A DNA stretch of 64,000 nucleotides from Bradyrhizobium erythrophlei (GCA_900129675.1 FSRD01000002.1:930001-994000); one strand, 5' to 3'. Shown: positions 38,789 through 48,138, counted from the stretch's first letter. Made by a program: numbers and translations. Notes: a model not told the origin generated them from the sequence alone.

Positions 38789-40156
38789 TCAATTCATCGC
38801 TGCTGGACGCGGCCCGCCGCGCATCCGCGCCAGTAGTTCGGCGGTCGGCCAGGAATCGGCGGGCAGGCCGTATTTGACCTGCATCACCTTTACCGCGCTG
38901 CGGCTTGCCTGGCCGAGCACGCCATCGACCTTGCCGACATTGAAGCCCGCGCGCACCAACAGCTGCTGCAATTCGCGGATTTCATTGAGCGGCAGTTGCA
39001 CCACCGGCGCCGACGGCGCGCGCATTGGGGCTGCGCCGGCGATGCGGGTCGCGAGATAGCCGGCGGTGGTGGAATAGATCAGCGAATTATTCCACTCGGT
39101 ATAGGCGGCGAAATTCGCATACGCCAGGAATGCCGGCCCGGAGCGGCCCATCGGCAACAGCAGCGACGAGGGCATATCGTCGTTCGGCAACGCCTTGCCG
39201 TCGGGATAAGTGACGCCCAACTGCGCCCATTTCGACCGCGGCAGTTTTATCGTGAGGTCGGCCTGGTCCCAGGGAAAACTTGAAGGTAGATTTTGCGGCA
39301 CGCGCACTTCCTGCAGCCACGGTTCGCCGCGCCGCCACTTCAATCCGTTGGCGATGTAATTCGCGGTCGAGCCGATCACGTCGGGGGCGCTGCGCAAGAG
39401 ATCGCGATGGCCGTCGCCGTCATAGTCGACAGCGTAGTTGAAATAATGCGTCGGCAAAAATTGCGTCTGGCCGAGTTCGCCGGCCCATGAGCCGATCATC
39501 TCATCCGGCGTGAGATCGCCGCGGTCGATGATCTTCAGCGCCGCGATGGTCTCGTTCTGGAACATCTCGGAACGGCGGCAGTCATAGGCCAGCGACACCA
39601 GCGACGGCAGCGTATGTAGTTTACCCAACTCGGCGCCGAAGCTGCTCTCCAGCCCCCAGAACGCGGCGATCACGGCCGGTGGTACGCCATATTCCTTCTC
39701 GGCGCGGTTGAACGCCGCCGCATGCATCCGGATTCGCGCCTGCGCATTCTTTGCCGCGCCGTCGGACGCCCTGTTCCGTGCGAATTCGGTGAACACCTGG
39801 CCGAATACGCGCTGACCGTGGTCGCGGTTGACGATGCCCTGGTCGTAGACGAGGTAGGGGGCAGCTTCGGCGAGCGCGCTCTGCGACACGCCGGCGGCGG
39901 CGGCCTGTTGCTTTAGCTCGGCGAGGAAGCGGTCGAAGGGCATGCCGTTGTGGCAGGAGGCGGCGCGCGGAGAGCGGGCCGCAGCAGGATTAGCCGAAGG
40001 TGCCGCGGGCCTGGCCAGAGGCGCGGCCGGTTTGCCCGGAGCGGCAACCGGTCGGGGTGCGCTAACGGCCGGTTGAGCGGACGATGGCTGCGGTCCGCAC
40101 GAGATCGCCACCAGAACGACGGCAGGAAAAAAACTTGCCGCTGAGAGAGTTCGCAT
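38789..40156 (-). CDS. lytic murein transglycosylase, MltB-like
   Basis: The 455-residue exported enzyme cleaves peptidoglycan glycan strands, forming 1,6-anhydro ends. A signal peptide (LSAASFFPAVVLVAISCG) is followed by an alanine/proline-rich linker. The catalytic domain has the acid Glu in AFWGLESSFGAELG and the family motif GELGQTQFLPTHYFNYAVDY. A C-terminal peptidoglycan-binding domain ends the protein (IRELQQLLVRAGFNVGKVDG, LGQASRSAVKVMQ). The start at 40156 is chosen because it gives the signal peptide directly. It stands alone between convergent and divergent neighbours. Confidence 0.92.
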   Translation of the reverse strand: MRTLSAASFFPAVVLVAISCGPQPSSAQPAVSAPRPVAAPGKPAAPLARPAAPSANPAAARSPRAASCHNGMPFDRFLAELKQQAAAAGVSQSALAEAAPYLVYDQGIVNRDHGQRVFGQVFTEFARNRASDGAAKNAQARIRMHAAAFNRAEKEYGVPPAVIAAFWGLESSFGAELGKLHTLPSLVSLAYDCRRSEMFQNETIAALKIIDRGDLTPDEMIGSWAGELGQTQFLPTHYFNYAVDYDGDGHRDLLRSAPDVIGSTANYIANGLKWRRGEPWLQEVRVPQNLPSSFPWDQADLTIKLPRSKWAQLGVTYPDGKALPNDDMPSSLLLPMGRSGPAFLAYANFAAYTEWNNSLIYSTTAGYLATRIAGAAPMRAPSAPVVQLPLNEIRELQQLLVRAGFNVGKVDGVLGQASRSAVKVMQVKYGLPADSWPTAELLARMRGGPRPAAMN

Positions 40157-40252
40157 GCTGTGCCTGATTGGATGTTGTTCCGCAAGGGATGGAGCGGTCG
40201 TAGCATCGTCCAGCACCGGGCGTCATGTCCAGTCTTGTGATACTCCTTGAGC

Positions 40253-40747
40253 ATGAATCTGGCTCACGCACCAACCTTGTATCTTCTCTGTGGAAAGATC
40301 GCGGCCGGGAAGTCGACCCTTGCACGGCGTCTCGCCGCGCGCCCGGCGACCCTGCTGATCAGCGAAGATCACTGGACCTCAAACCTGTTTGCCGATGACC
40401 TGAAGACCATCGAAGACTACGGACGCTATTCGGCGCGGCTTCGCGCTGCGATGGCGCCGCACGTCGTCGACATCTTGAGGCAAGGCCTTTCCGTCGTGCT
40501 GGATTTTCCGGCCAACACGGTCCGCAATCGCGAATGGATGCGGTCGTTGATCGCACAGGCCGATGTGGCCCACGAGCTGCATCACCTCGATATTCCCGAC
40601 ACGGTCTGCAGGCAGCGGCTTCGCCATCGCAATGCCGGTGGCGCGCATCCGGCCCAGGTCAGCGATGCGGAGTACGATCAGTTCACGCGCTACTTCGTTC
40701 CTCCGGGACCCGGCGAGGGGTTCAACGTCGTCGTTCACACGGCCTGA
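40253..40747 (+). CDS. P-loop kinase-like ATPase
   Basis: The 164-residue protein has a Walker A motif in LLCGKIAAGKSTLARRLAA near the N-terminus, followed by ISEDHWTSNLFAD and VVLDFPANTVRNREWMRSLI, then CRQRLRHRNAGG, a lid-like arginine segment. It belongs to the zeta-toxin/gluconate-kinase-like AAA_33 group of small-molecule kinases. The phosphate acceptor cannot be deduced. It precedes the toxin-antitoxin pair by 68 bases, with an unrelated promoter likely between. Starting at 40253 avoids a TTG six bases upstream. Confidence 0.8.
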   Translation: MNLAHAPTLYLLCGKIAAGKSTLARRLAARPATLLISEDHWTSNLFADDLKTIEDYGRYSARLRAAMAPHVVDILRQGLSVVLDFPANTVRNREWMRSLIAQADVAHELHHLDIPDTVCRQRLRHRNAGGAHPAQVSDAEYDQFTRYFVPPGPGEGFNVVVHTA

Positions 40748-40815
40748 TCGAGGATCCTGGCGGGCGTGATCCGGGACTGTTGAACTTCAATGGGTGTTGT
40801 GGTATTCTAGTCAGT

Positions 40816-41139
40816 ATGACCAGAATTGAAAAATCGCCTGCGGCGAAATCGGCGACGCCCCTCCGCCGCAAGCGCGGTCCGGAAACGGGCCAATGGCTAT
40901 TGCAGGACGCAAAGGCGCGCTTCAGCGAGCTTGTGCGGCGAGTCCGCAGCGAGGGACCGCAGCGCGTGACCGTTCATGGGCGCGATGAGGTCGTGGTGAT
41001 CTCAGCCGAGGAATTTCGCCGTCTCAAGGGCGATCTCACCGGCGAGGCCCTGATCGTCGCGATGCAGGCCTCGCCGAATCGCGATATCGACATCGAGCCG
41101 AGGCGGACGCCGATGCCCGTGCGCAAGGTGTCCTTGTGA
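40816..41139 (+). CDS. type II antitoxin, Phd/YefM family
   Basis: The 107-residue protein holds the Phd/YefM DNA-binding fold: WLLQDAKARFSELVRRVRSE, then VTVHGRDEVVVISAEEFRRL. An unusually long, basic N-terminal arm (PAAKSATPLRRKRGPE) precedes it. The C-terminal segment DIDIEPRRTPMPVRKVSL would wrap around the toxin. The start at 40816 is favoured over much longer upstream readings. It overlaps the PIN toxin gene by four bases, the usual arrangement for autoregulated toxin-antitoxin operons. Confidence 0.88.
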   Translation: MTRIEKSPAAKSATPLRRKRGPETGQWLLQDAKARFSELVRRVRSEGPQRVTVHGRDEVVVISAEEFRRLKGDLTGEALIVAMQASPNRDIDIEPRRTPMPVRKVSL

Positions 41140-41585
41140 CGGGTTGGTTGCTCGATACCAACGTCCTCTCCGAACTGCGCCGCCCCAAGCCGGAACGCAA
41201 GGTCCTCGCCTTCATCGCCGCCCAGCCGCTCGAATATCTCTATGTGAGCGCGGTGACGTTCGCCGAAATCCGGTTCGGCATCGAAATTGTCGCGGACGCC
41301 AGTCGTCGCGCCGAATTCAATGACTGGCTTGCGCACAAAGTACGGCCGATGTTCGAGCAGCGGGTGCTCGCGATATCGGAAGATATCATGTTCAAATGGC
41401 GGCTCCTGGTCGAGGAGGGGCGCAAGGCGCGCCATACCTTCTCCCAGCCGGATCTCATCATCGCGGCCACGGCTCTCGATCACGGGCTGACAGTCGTGTC
41501 GCGCGGCGTCACTGACTATCGGAAGGCCCGCGTGCCGGTTTTTAATCCGTGGCTTGATTCGGCGCCGAGGAGCGGGGCCGGCTGA
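41136..41585 (+). CDS. PIN-domain toxin, VapC/FitB type
   Basis: The 149-residue ribonuclease-type toxin has the PIN acidic residues: Asp in WLLDTNVLSELRR, Glu in VSAVTFAEIRFGIE, and the aspartate of FSQPDLIIAATALDHGL. These bind the metal ions needed to cut RNA, often tRNA. FitB-like features such as PKPERKVLAFIAAQPLEYLY are present. It starts with GTG overlapping the antitoxin stop, so expression depends on antitoxin translation. The complete motifs suggest an active toxin. Confidence 0.9.
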   Translation: MTGWLLDTNVLSELRRPKPERKVLAFIAAQPLEYLYVSAVTFAEIRFGIEIVADASRRAEFNDWLAHKVRPMFEQRVLAISEDIMFKWRLLVEEGRKARHTFSQPDLIIAATALDHGLTVVSRGVTDYRKARVPVFNPWLDSAPRSGAG

Positions 41586-41640
41586 CATCCAGTTTCCCGC
41601 GTCCGCCTGACAGGTTCGCGATCAACCCGCCTTAGGGCGC

Positions 41641-42068
41641 TCAGGACGGCGGCGCCGGGATCAGCCCGTAGCGCAGCATCGTCTCTTTCATCCTGGCCGG
41701 ATCGGGTGTGGCGGCCGACAGCAGGCCGGCCATATCCTTGAAATATTTGCGGGCCAAGCACACCCGGGCTCAGGGTGCAGAGGCAACTGGCCGGCCCGGT
41801 CGAGCGGTTGGTGAATCCATGCACGACGCCGCGCTTGATGAAGACGGTCTCGCCGGGCCCCAGATCGATATCCTTACTGTCGATCCGCCAGGTCAATGTG
41901 CCCGCCAGCCCGTAGATCGTTTCATCCCAGCGATCGTGATAATGCGGAATAGGCATCCGCGCGTTCGGCTGCAGCGTCATCTCGAACATATCGAGGCTAG
42001 CTGAAATTCCTGCAGAGCAAAGACGACACTGCCGGCATGCAGCGAACCGAGATTGATGGTTTCGGGCA
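41641..42068 (-). pseudogene. cupin-domain protein with two frameshifts
   Basis: Three frame segments together make one small cupin. It opens MPETINLGSLHAG from 42068. A second frame follows with SLDMFEMTLQPNARMPIPHY, HDRWDETIYGLAGTLTWR and GPGETVFIKRGVVHGFTN, the metal-binding cupin barrel. After LSPGVLGP (about 41755) the third frame gives YFKDMAGLLSAATPDPARM and LRYGLIPAPPS and stops at 41641. The family needs all three, so a shift near 42015 and another near 41755 have inactivated the gene. Confidence 0.75.
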
Positions 42069-42222
42069 TGGCGATTTTATCCAACGAAGGAAGCGCAACA
42101 ATAGCGCGTGGGGCGGATTCGCAAAGCGTGGTTCGCCGCTCTGCGGCAATAGATGGCAGCCCACTGCAGATCGACTCTCTTGGGGAAGTATCATTTAATG
42201 CTGGCAGGTGTAGGGATTTTTC

Positions 42223-43194
42223 ATGCGATCCTTTCTTTTGCTGGGTTTTTCATGCGCGTTGCTGCTGACCGCAGGCCATGCCTGGGCTGAAGATCGTCCG
42301 CCGGAATGGGCCTATCCGGTCAATCCGCCCGGTTTCAAGCTGCCGCCCGATGACGGCAAGCCGCGGCAGGTGCCGGACAGTCCGGTCCAATACAGCGTGG
42401 CGCAGACCCGCGACCCCGACTGGCACCCGGCCGACCACCGTCCGATGCCGGCCGTCGTGGCAACGGGTCGAAAGCCCGATGTGCTCGCCTGCGGCTTTTG
42501 TCATCGGGCGGACGGCCCCGGCGGTCCCGAGAACGCCAGTCTGGCGGGCCTTTCGGCAGACTACATCAAGCAGCAGATGGCGGATTTCAAGAACGGCCTG
42601 CGCAAGACCTCCGTTCCGGAGCGAGCCCCGCCGCAGCTCATGATCGCGCTTGCCAGGGCGGCAACCGACCAGGAGGTTCGCGCCGCGGCGGAATATTTCG
42701 CCGCGCTGAAACCGCGGGCGACGATCAGGGTGGTCGAGACCGACACGGTTCCGAAAACCTATGTCGCCGGCTGGTTTCTGGCCGACGCCAAAACCGGCGA
42801 GCGCGAACCGGTCGGCAACCGCATCATCGAAATCCCGGAGGATCTCGCGCAATTCGAAAACCGCGACGCGCGTTCGCGCTTTATCGCCTATGTGCCCGTC
42901 GGCGGCATCCAGAAGGGCAAGGAGCTTGTTGCAAAAGGCGTTGGCGGCGGCGGCATCCAATGTGCGGGCTGTCATGGCCCGGGCCTTGCTGGCGTCGGCG
43001 GCATCCCCGCCATTGCCGGCCGTTCGCCCAGTTACGCCGTCCGCCAAATGTACGATTTCAAGTCCGGCGCGCGCGCCGGCGGCGGCAGCGAATTGATGAA
43101 GCCGGTCGTGGAAAAAATGACGCTGGAAGATATGGTCGCGCTCGCGGCCTATGCGGCTTCATTGCCGCCGGACGGCGTGTCAGCGAGCAAATGA
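42223..43194 (+). CDS. exported diheme cytochrome c
   Basis: The 323-residue protein has a signal peptide (RSFLLLGFSCALLLTAGHAW) and two haem-binding motifs, CGFCH (90-94) and CAGCH (247-251), each in a cytochrome c domain of the c4/class I kind. LAGLSADYIKQQMADFKNGL and IAGRSPSYAVRQMYDFKSGA are typical repeats of the two domains. It would carry electrons in the periplasm. No dehydrogenase is next to it; the following genes are secreted phosphoesterases. It may be a separate unit with its own promoter, as a 141-base gap follows. Confidence 0.88.
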   Translation: MRSFLLLGFSCALLLTAGHAWAEDRPPEWAYPVNPPGFKLPPDDGKPRQVPDSPVQYSVAQTRDPDWHPADHRPMPAVVATGRKPDVLACGFCHRADGPGGPENASLAGLSADYIKQQMADFKNGLRKTSVPERAPPQLMIALARAATDQEVRAAAEYFAALKPRATIRVVETDTVPKTYVAGWFLADAKTGEREPVGNRIIEIPEDLAQFENRDARSRFIAYVPVGGIQKGKELVAKGVGGGGIQCAGCHGPGLAGVGGIPAIAGRSPSYAVRQMYDFKSGARAGGGSELMKPVVEKMTLEDMVALAAYAASLPPDGVSASK

Positions 43195-43335
43195 TGCCGG
43201 CGCCTCACGGAGCAGGCCTCCGCCGGATGCGATGGGTCCGCCGTCAAATGTACGTCAATCGAATGTCATGAGCGGCCATTAGCTTCCGCGCCGTACTATC
43301 GGCTTTTGCAACAATTTGAAAATCAGGAGAAGGCC

Positions 43336-45537
43336 ATGCGTCATAAACGCATTTACGGCACCGCGATTCTGTTGCTGCTCGGCGCAGGGCTGCAGATCGG
43401 AGGATCGGCGACGGCGCAGGCCGCGTGCGGGCTGCAATCCGCAGACAACCGCATCAAGCATGTCGTGCATATCCAGTTCGACAATGTGCATCTGCGCCGT
43501 GACAATCCCAATGTGCCGTCGGACCTCGAGCAGATGCCCAACCTGCTCAATTTCATGCAGAATAACGGCGTCGTGAGCGGCAATCATCATACGCCGCTGA
43601 TTTCGCACACCGCCACCGACATTCTTACCGTGCTGACCGGCGCCTATGGCGATCGCATGGGTGTGCCGGTCGCCAACAGCTATGGCTTTTTCCGCAACGA
43701 CGGTTCGGTCGGTTTCTCCAGTTCGTTTCTCTACTGGACCGCACTCAGCGCTGACGGCAAGCCGGAACTGATCAATGAAAACGGCAAGACCTTCCCGGCG
43801 CCGTGGGCGCCGTTTACCCGTGCCGGCTGCGACGTCGGCGCCTTCTCGATCGCCAATATGGAATTCGAGAGTTTGCCGGCCGACGTCCGCACCGTGTTCG
43901 GCACGGGCTCGCCTGAGGACGTCGCGGTTTCGGCCGCACTTGCGCTGCCGCGCACGCCGGCAAACGCGCCCGCGCGCCAGGCCCCGAATACCGACTATCT
44001 CGGCGTTGCCGTGCATTGCGCGCAGGGCAGCCAGCTCTGCAACAACAGCCACGCCCGCGCCGATGCGCTGCCGGACGAGCCGCAGAGCTATGCCGGCTTC
44101 AAGGCGTTGTTCGGAAACGTGAATGTGGCTCCGGCGGTTTGCGCGGCGGCGCCCGCCGGTTGCGACGGCAGCGGCAACGTCAAGGATACCGACGGTGCGG
44201 TCATTGCCGACGCCTACGGCCGTCCCGGCTTCCCCAACATCTTCAGCCCGGTGGCCAAGCAGTCGCTCGGTTATGCCGCGACCATGCTCGAAGCCGGCAT
44301 ACCGGTCGTCTACGTCTATTTGGCGGACGGGCATGACCGCAACCCGGTGCCGCTGGACCCGGCGACCAACCTGCCGGGTCCGTCGCGCGCCTTCGGCGCT
44401 GGTGAGGCGGAATACGTCGCGCAGCTGAAAGCCTATGATGTCGCATTCGGCAAGTTCTTCGCACGCCTTGCCGCCGACGGCATCACCAAGGACAACACCC
44501 TGTTCGTCGTGACCGCGGACGAAAACGATCATTTCGCCGGCGGCGCGCCGAGCCCGGCCAATTGTGATGGCATTCACGTGCCCTGCACCTATGCCCAGAT
44601 CGGCGAGGTCACCACCTTCCTCGACCGGCTGCTTTTGACCCAGCGCGGCAATACGACGCCGTTCGACATTCACTTCGACGACGCCCCGACCTTCTACATC
44701 CACGGCAATCCAGGGCCGACCGACGCGCTGACGCGGACCATGGAGCACGATGTCGATGCGCTGCAGGTGACCAATCCGATCACCGGCCGCGTCGAGAAGC
44801 TCAACGCCTTCCTGGCCGACCGCGCCGAAATGGGCCTCCTGCACATGATCACGTCGAACCCGGCGCGCTCGCCGAGCTTCACGATGTTCGGCAATCCCGA
44901 CTACTTCAACACGACGTCGTCGGCATCGACCGGGCAGGGCAAGGACTGCTCGCAGGCACCCGCCTGCGTCAGCGAGAGCCCAGGCTTCGCCTGGAATCAC
45001 GGCGACGTGCAGACCGAAATCACGCGCACCTGGATGGGCATGGTCGGACCCGGCGTCAATCGCTCCGGACGCGACGATCGGGTGTTTTCGGACCACACCG
45101 ACCTTCGCCCGACCATGGTTGCGCTGGCCGGCCTGAAGGACGACTACACCCACGACGGCCGGGTGCTGATCGAGTTCCTCGAGGATCGCGCCCTGCCGCG
45201 CGCGCTGCGGCGGAGCGAGAGTTTTCTCGAACTGGCGCAGGTATACAAGCAACTCAACGCGCCGCTCGGCTCGGTCGGCCTTGACAGCCTCCACTTCGCC
45301 AACCGTTCGATCCTGAGCGACGATGCCGCTTACGGAACGTTCCTCGGCAAGATGGCCGACATCACGGCCCAACGTGACGCGCTCGCCGCCGAGATCAAGC
45401 CGATATTGGATGCGGCCGCTTTCGACAATCAGCCCATCAACGAGCGCCAGGAACAACAGCTGGTGCACCGCGCGCGCGCGATCATCGATCGGGTGTCCGA
45501 CCTCGCCCATGATGATCACGACCGGGAGCATCATTGA
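43336..45537 (+). CDS. exported alkaline-phosphatase-like metalloenzyme
   Basis: The 733-residue protein has a signal peptide (YGTAILLLLGAGLQIGGSAT then AQA). The fold is that of the alkaline phosphatase superfamily: IKHVVHIQFDNVHL provides the first metal aspartate, HTATDILTVLTGAYG the likely threonine nucleophile, FVVTADENDHFAGG and SDHTDLRPTMVALAG the remaining metal ligands. The substrate is not evident; phosphatases, phosphodiesterases and phosphoglycerate mutases share this fold. The start at 43336 has AGGAGAAGG ahead. A histidine/aspartate-rich tail (AHDDHDREHH) may bind metal. The STN-like gene follows directly. Confidence 0.85.
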   Translation: MRHKRIYGTAILLLLGAGLQIGGSATAQAACGLQSADNRIKHVVHIQFDNVHLRRDNPNVPSDLEQMPNLLNFMQNNGVVSGNHHTPLISHTATDILTVLTGAYGDRMGVPVANSYGFFRNDGSVGFSSSFLYWTALSADGKPELINENGKTFPAPWAPFTRAGCDVGAFSIANMEFESLPADVRTVFGTGSPEDVAVSAALALPRTPANAPARQAPNTDYLGVAVHCAQGSQLCNNSHARADALPDEPQSYAGFKALFGNVNVAPAVCAAAPAGCDGSGNVKDTDGAVIADAYGRPGFPNIFSPVAKQSLGYAATMLEAGIPVVYVYLADGHDRNPVPLDPATNLPGPSRAFGAGEAEYVAQLKAYDVAFGKFFARLAADGITKDNTLFVVTADENDHFAGGAPSPANCDGIHVPCTYAQIGEVTTFLDRLLLTQRGNTTPFDIHFDDAPTFYIHGNPGPTDALTRTMEHDVDALQVTNPITGRVEKLNAFLADRAEMGLLHMITSNPARSPSFTMFGNPDYFNTTSSASTGQGKDCSQAPACVSESPGFAWNHGDVQTEITRTWMGMVGPGVNRSGRDDRVFSDHTDLRPTMVALAGLKDDYTHDGRVLIEFLEDRALPRALRRSESFLELAQVYKQLNAPLGSVGLDSLHFANRSILSDDAAYGTFLGKMADITAQRDALAAEIKPILDAAAFDNQPINERQEQQLVHRARAIIDRVSDLAHDDHDREHH

Positions 45538-45542
45538 TCTTC

Positions 45543-46082
45543 ATGTGGCATCCATCCGCCGATCAGCGCGAACCCGCCGGCCCTGCCGGCGGGTTCATGC
45601 GCGTTCATCGAAGCGGCAATTCCAGGCCGTCACGATCACTTACGCCACCACGCCGGCGTGTTGCTTTGCCGATGATCCTGGTTGCGCTGCTCGCCGGCAG
45701 CGCCAACCAGGCGTTTGGCGAAGTGCTGATCGAAGGCCAACCGGAAGCGGTTCATATCGACGCGCGCGATGTGCCGCTTCGGGAGGTGCTCGACGCGCTG
45801 CGCGCGAAATTCAACTTTCAATATCGCAGCAACGACGCGCTCGACACCCGCATGACCGGCACCTTTAACGGCCCCCTGCCGCGTGTTACTGCACGTATCC
45901 TCGACGGGTACGATTTTGCGGCAAACATCGCGGCGCAAAATATCGATGTCCTGATCCTGCGGCAGCACGGGCCCAACGCAATCCCTGCGGTAACTCCCGC
46001 GGTCACGATAGCCAGGAGATCGCCGGCGCCGGTCATGACCGCAGCGCAAGCCAATCGCTACGAACGCGGGCTAGCCCGGTAG
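45543..46082 (+). CDS. exported protein with STN-like domain
   Basis: A 179-residue protein with a long N-terminal arm and a hydrophobic export signal (VALPMILVALLAGSANQAFG). The mature part (VHIDARDVPLREVLDALRAK then FNFQYRSNDAL, TGTFNGPLPRVTARIL) looks like an STN domain, the short N-terminal module of secretins and TonB-dependent receptors. No barrel or secretin follows, so it stands free. The nine-base gap after the phosphatase gene suggests coupled expression. The function is unknown; it may bind an outer-membrane partner. Confidence 0.6.
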   Translation: MWHPSADQREPAGPAGGFMRVHRSGNSRPSRSLTPPRRRVALPMILVALLAGSANQAFGEVLIEGQPEAVHIDARDVPLREVLDALRAKFNFQYRSNDALDTRMTGTFNGPLPRVTARILDGYDFAANIAAQNIDVLILRQHGPNAIPAVTPAVTIARRSPAPVMTAAQANRYERGLAR

Positions 46083-46280
46083 AGAGTTCGCGTTTTGCAT
46101 TCCACATGTTGGGCATTTCCTGTGCGAATCCTCGGGATCGCGACCTATTCAACAAGGCGTCACAAATGTTTCTTCTGGCTGTGATCGAGCTCTGAAAAGT
46201 TCCGCGCGGCAACCGCTTGGTTGCCACTTGCAATCCTCAAAATATCCCCCATTCAACTCATTCTTCAGGAGGCGATCCCG

Positions 46281-48131
46281 ATGCGTTTGCCAATAACTTT
46301 GGGCTTGGTTTCCGCTCTGGCGCTGATGTGCGCCGGCGCAAGCGCCGACGACCGGCACGGCCGTGATTCCGACGATTTCCATCGCGTTCCCACCGCGACA
46401 CCGATCAAGCATGTCGTCGTGATCTTCCAGGAAAACGTCTCGTTCGACCATTATTTCGGGACCTATCCGAACGCCCTCAATCTGTCCGGCGAGACGCCTT
46501 TCAAGCCGTCGCCGCGGACGCCAAAGGTCAACAATCTCGTCAACCCGCTCGACGTGAACCACGATTTCAAGCTGTTGAGCGGCGTCGACCTTCTCAGCAA
46601 CAACCCCAACAGCGTTGCCACCAATCCGGTTAATCCCGTCCCCCCGATGACCGGCGGCGTGGCCAACAAGAACGGCAGCAACGCATCGAATCCATTCCGG
46701 CTGTCGCCCGCGCAGGCGCTGACCGCGGATCAGGGCCACAACGAAAGCCCCGAGGAGAGCGCGTATGACAACGGCCACATGGACGGCTTCCCGGTCTTCG
46801 TCGGAACCGGAGGGACGCCGACCGGCACCGGCAAGTCGCTGGTGATGGGCTATTACGACGGCAACACCGTCACCGCGATGTGGAATTACGCCCAGCATTT
46901 CGCCTTGAACGACAACAATTACACCACGCAATTCGGTCCTTCGACGCCTGGTGCGATCAACCTGATCTCCGGCCAGACCAACGGCTTTGCCGCCACCAAG
47001 AACGTGTTCGATCCCGCCGATCCCACCGGCAAGACGCTGCTCCACGGCACCCACGAAGCGTTCGGCGATGCCAACAAAACCGCCGACAACGTCACCGAAA
47101 TCGGCGACGGCGATCCGCTGCAGGACGTCTGCTCGAATCCGGCCATCGACCAGGTCACCATGGCAGGCAAGAACATCGGCGATCTCCTCAATGCCAAAGG
47201 CATCACCTGGGGTTCGTTCATGGGCGGTTTCGATCTCACGGCCGTCAACGCCGACGGTTCTACCGGCTGCTTGCGGCATACCAACCCGACCGCGCCGGGC
47301 ACGCCTGCGTCCACGTCGGTCGATTACATTCCGCACCACGCCTGGTTCCAGTACTACGCGTCGACCCGCAATCCGACCCATGCCCGTCCGAGTTCGGTCG
47401 ACGCCATCGGTCACAGCCTGATCCCGAACACCAACACGCCGGATCCGGCCAACCACAACTACGACATCAACGACTTCTTCACCGCGCTCAAAGCGCACAA
47501 GCTGCCGGCCGTGAACTTCCTGAAGGCCGCGGCGTTCGAAGACGGTCATGCCGGATATTCGGATCCGACCGACGAGCAGCATTTCCTGGTGCGGGTCATC
47601 AACGCCCTGCAGCAGAGCCCGGAATGGTCGGAAACCGCCGTCATCATTCTCTATGACGACAGCGACGGCTGGTATGACCACCAAATGCCGCCGATCGCCA
47701 ATCCGTCCTTCAACCCGGCGGTGGATACGCTCAATGGGCCCGGCGTCTGCCAGACCAGCAACGGCTTCCAGCAGGACGAACCGGTCCCGACCACGCCGCT
47801 TCTGGGCAATTCCGGCCAGCCGGCATGGGGACGTTGCGGTTACGGAACGCGGATGCCGCTGTTGGTGGTGTCGCCCTTTGCGAAACGCAATCATGTCGAT
47901 CACACCCTGACCGACCAAACCTCGGTGCTCCGGTTTATCGAGGACAACTGGCTGTCCGGCGAGCGCATTCAGCACGGTGGCTCGTTCGATGCCATCGCCG
48001 GGCCGCTCAACAACATGTTCGACTTCGACGATCGCGACGAAGGCGGCCCGCGCAAGCTGCTGCTCGACGAAAAGACCGGTGTGGTGGTCTCGGCCTCCGG
48101 CGGCGACGACGACGATCATCATCGGCATTAA
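46281..48131 (+). CDS. exported phosphoesterase, phospholipase C / AcpA type
   Basis: The 616-residue protein has a signal peptide (LPITLGLVSALALMCAGASA) and the phosphoesterase family pattern of bacterial phospholipase C and acid phosphatase AcpA: HVVVIFQENVSFDHYFGTYP at the start, AAAFEDGHAGYSDPTDEQHF, and VIILYDDSDGWYDHQMPP. These supply metal ligands and the nucleophile region. The C-terminal tail is Asp/His-rich (GGDDDDHHRH). It is expected to release phosphate from phospholipids or phosphomonoesters in the periplasm or outside. The start at 46281 follows CAGGAGGCGATCCCG. Together with the gene at 43336 it forms a pair of exported phosphoesterases. Confidence 0.9.
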   Translation: MRLPITLGLVSALALMCAGASADDRHGRDSDDFHRVPTATPIKHVVVIFQENVSFDHYFGTYPNALNLSGETPFKPSPRTPKVNNLVNPLDVNHDFKLLSGVDLLSNNPNSVATNPVNPVPPMTGGVANKNGSNASNPFRLSPAQALTADQGHNESPEESAYDNGHMDGFPVFVGTGGTPTGTGKSLVMGYYDGNTVTAMWNYAQHFALNDNNYTTQFGPSTPGAINLISGQTNGFAATKNVFDPADPTGKTLLHGTHEAFGDANKTADNVTEIGDGDPLQDVCSNPAIDQVTMAGKNIGDLLNAKGITWGSFMGGFDLTAVNADGSTGCLRHTNPTAPGTPASTSVDYIPHHAWFQYYASTRNPTHARPSSVDAIGHSLIPNTNTPDPANHNYDINDFFTALKAHKLPAVNFLKAAAFEDGHAGYSDPTDEQHFLVRVINALQQSPEWSETAVIILYDDSDGWYDHQMPPIANPSFNPAVDTLNGPGVCQTSNGFQQDEPVPTTPLLGNSGQPAWGRCGYGTRMPLLVVSPFAKRNHVDHTLTDQTSVLRFIEDNWLSGERIQHGGSFDAIAGPLNNMFDFDDRDEGGPRKLLLDEKTGVVVSASGGDDDDHHRH

Positions 48132-48138
48132 AACCTTG

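Noticed and set aside
40534..40815. Upstream extension of the antitoxin frame into the kinase gene
   Set aside because: Arg-rich shadow translation; the ATG at 40816 starts a normal Phd/YefM protein.
43262..43285. Possible Pho box (TGTCAT with a second CAT) before the phosphatase-like gene
   Set aside because: Only one half-site fits; the second half and the spacing do not match the tandem consensus.
43279..45534. 751-residue open frame antisense to the alkaline-phosphatase-like gene
   Set aside because: It mirrors the codon pattern of the real gene in high-GC DNA. Its translation is rich in Arg, Gly, Val and His with no motif, while the plus strand has a signal peptide and metal-binding motifs.
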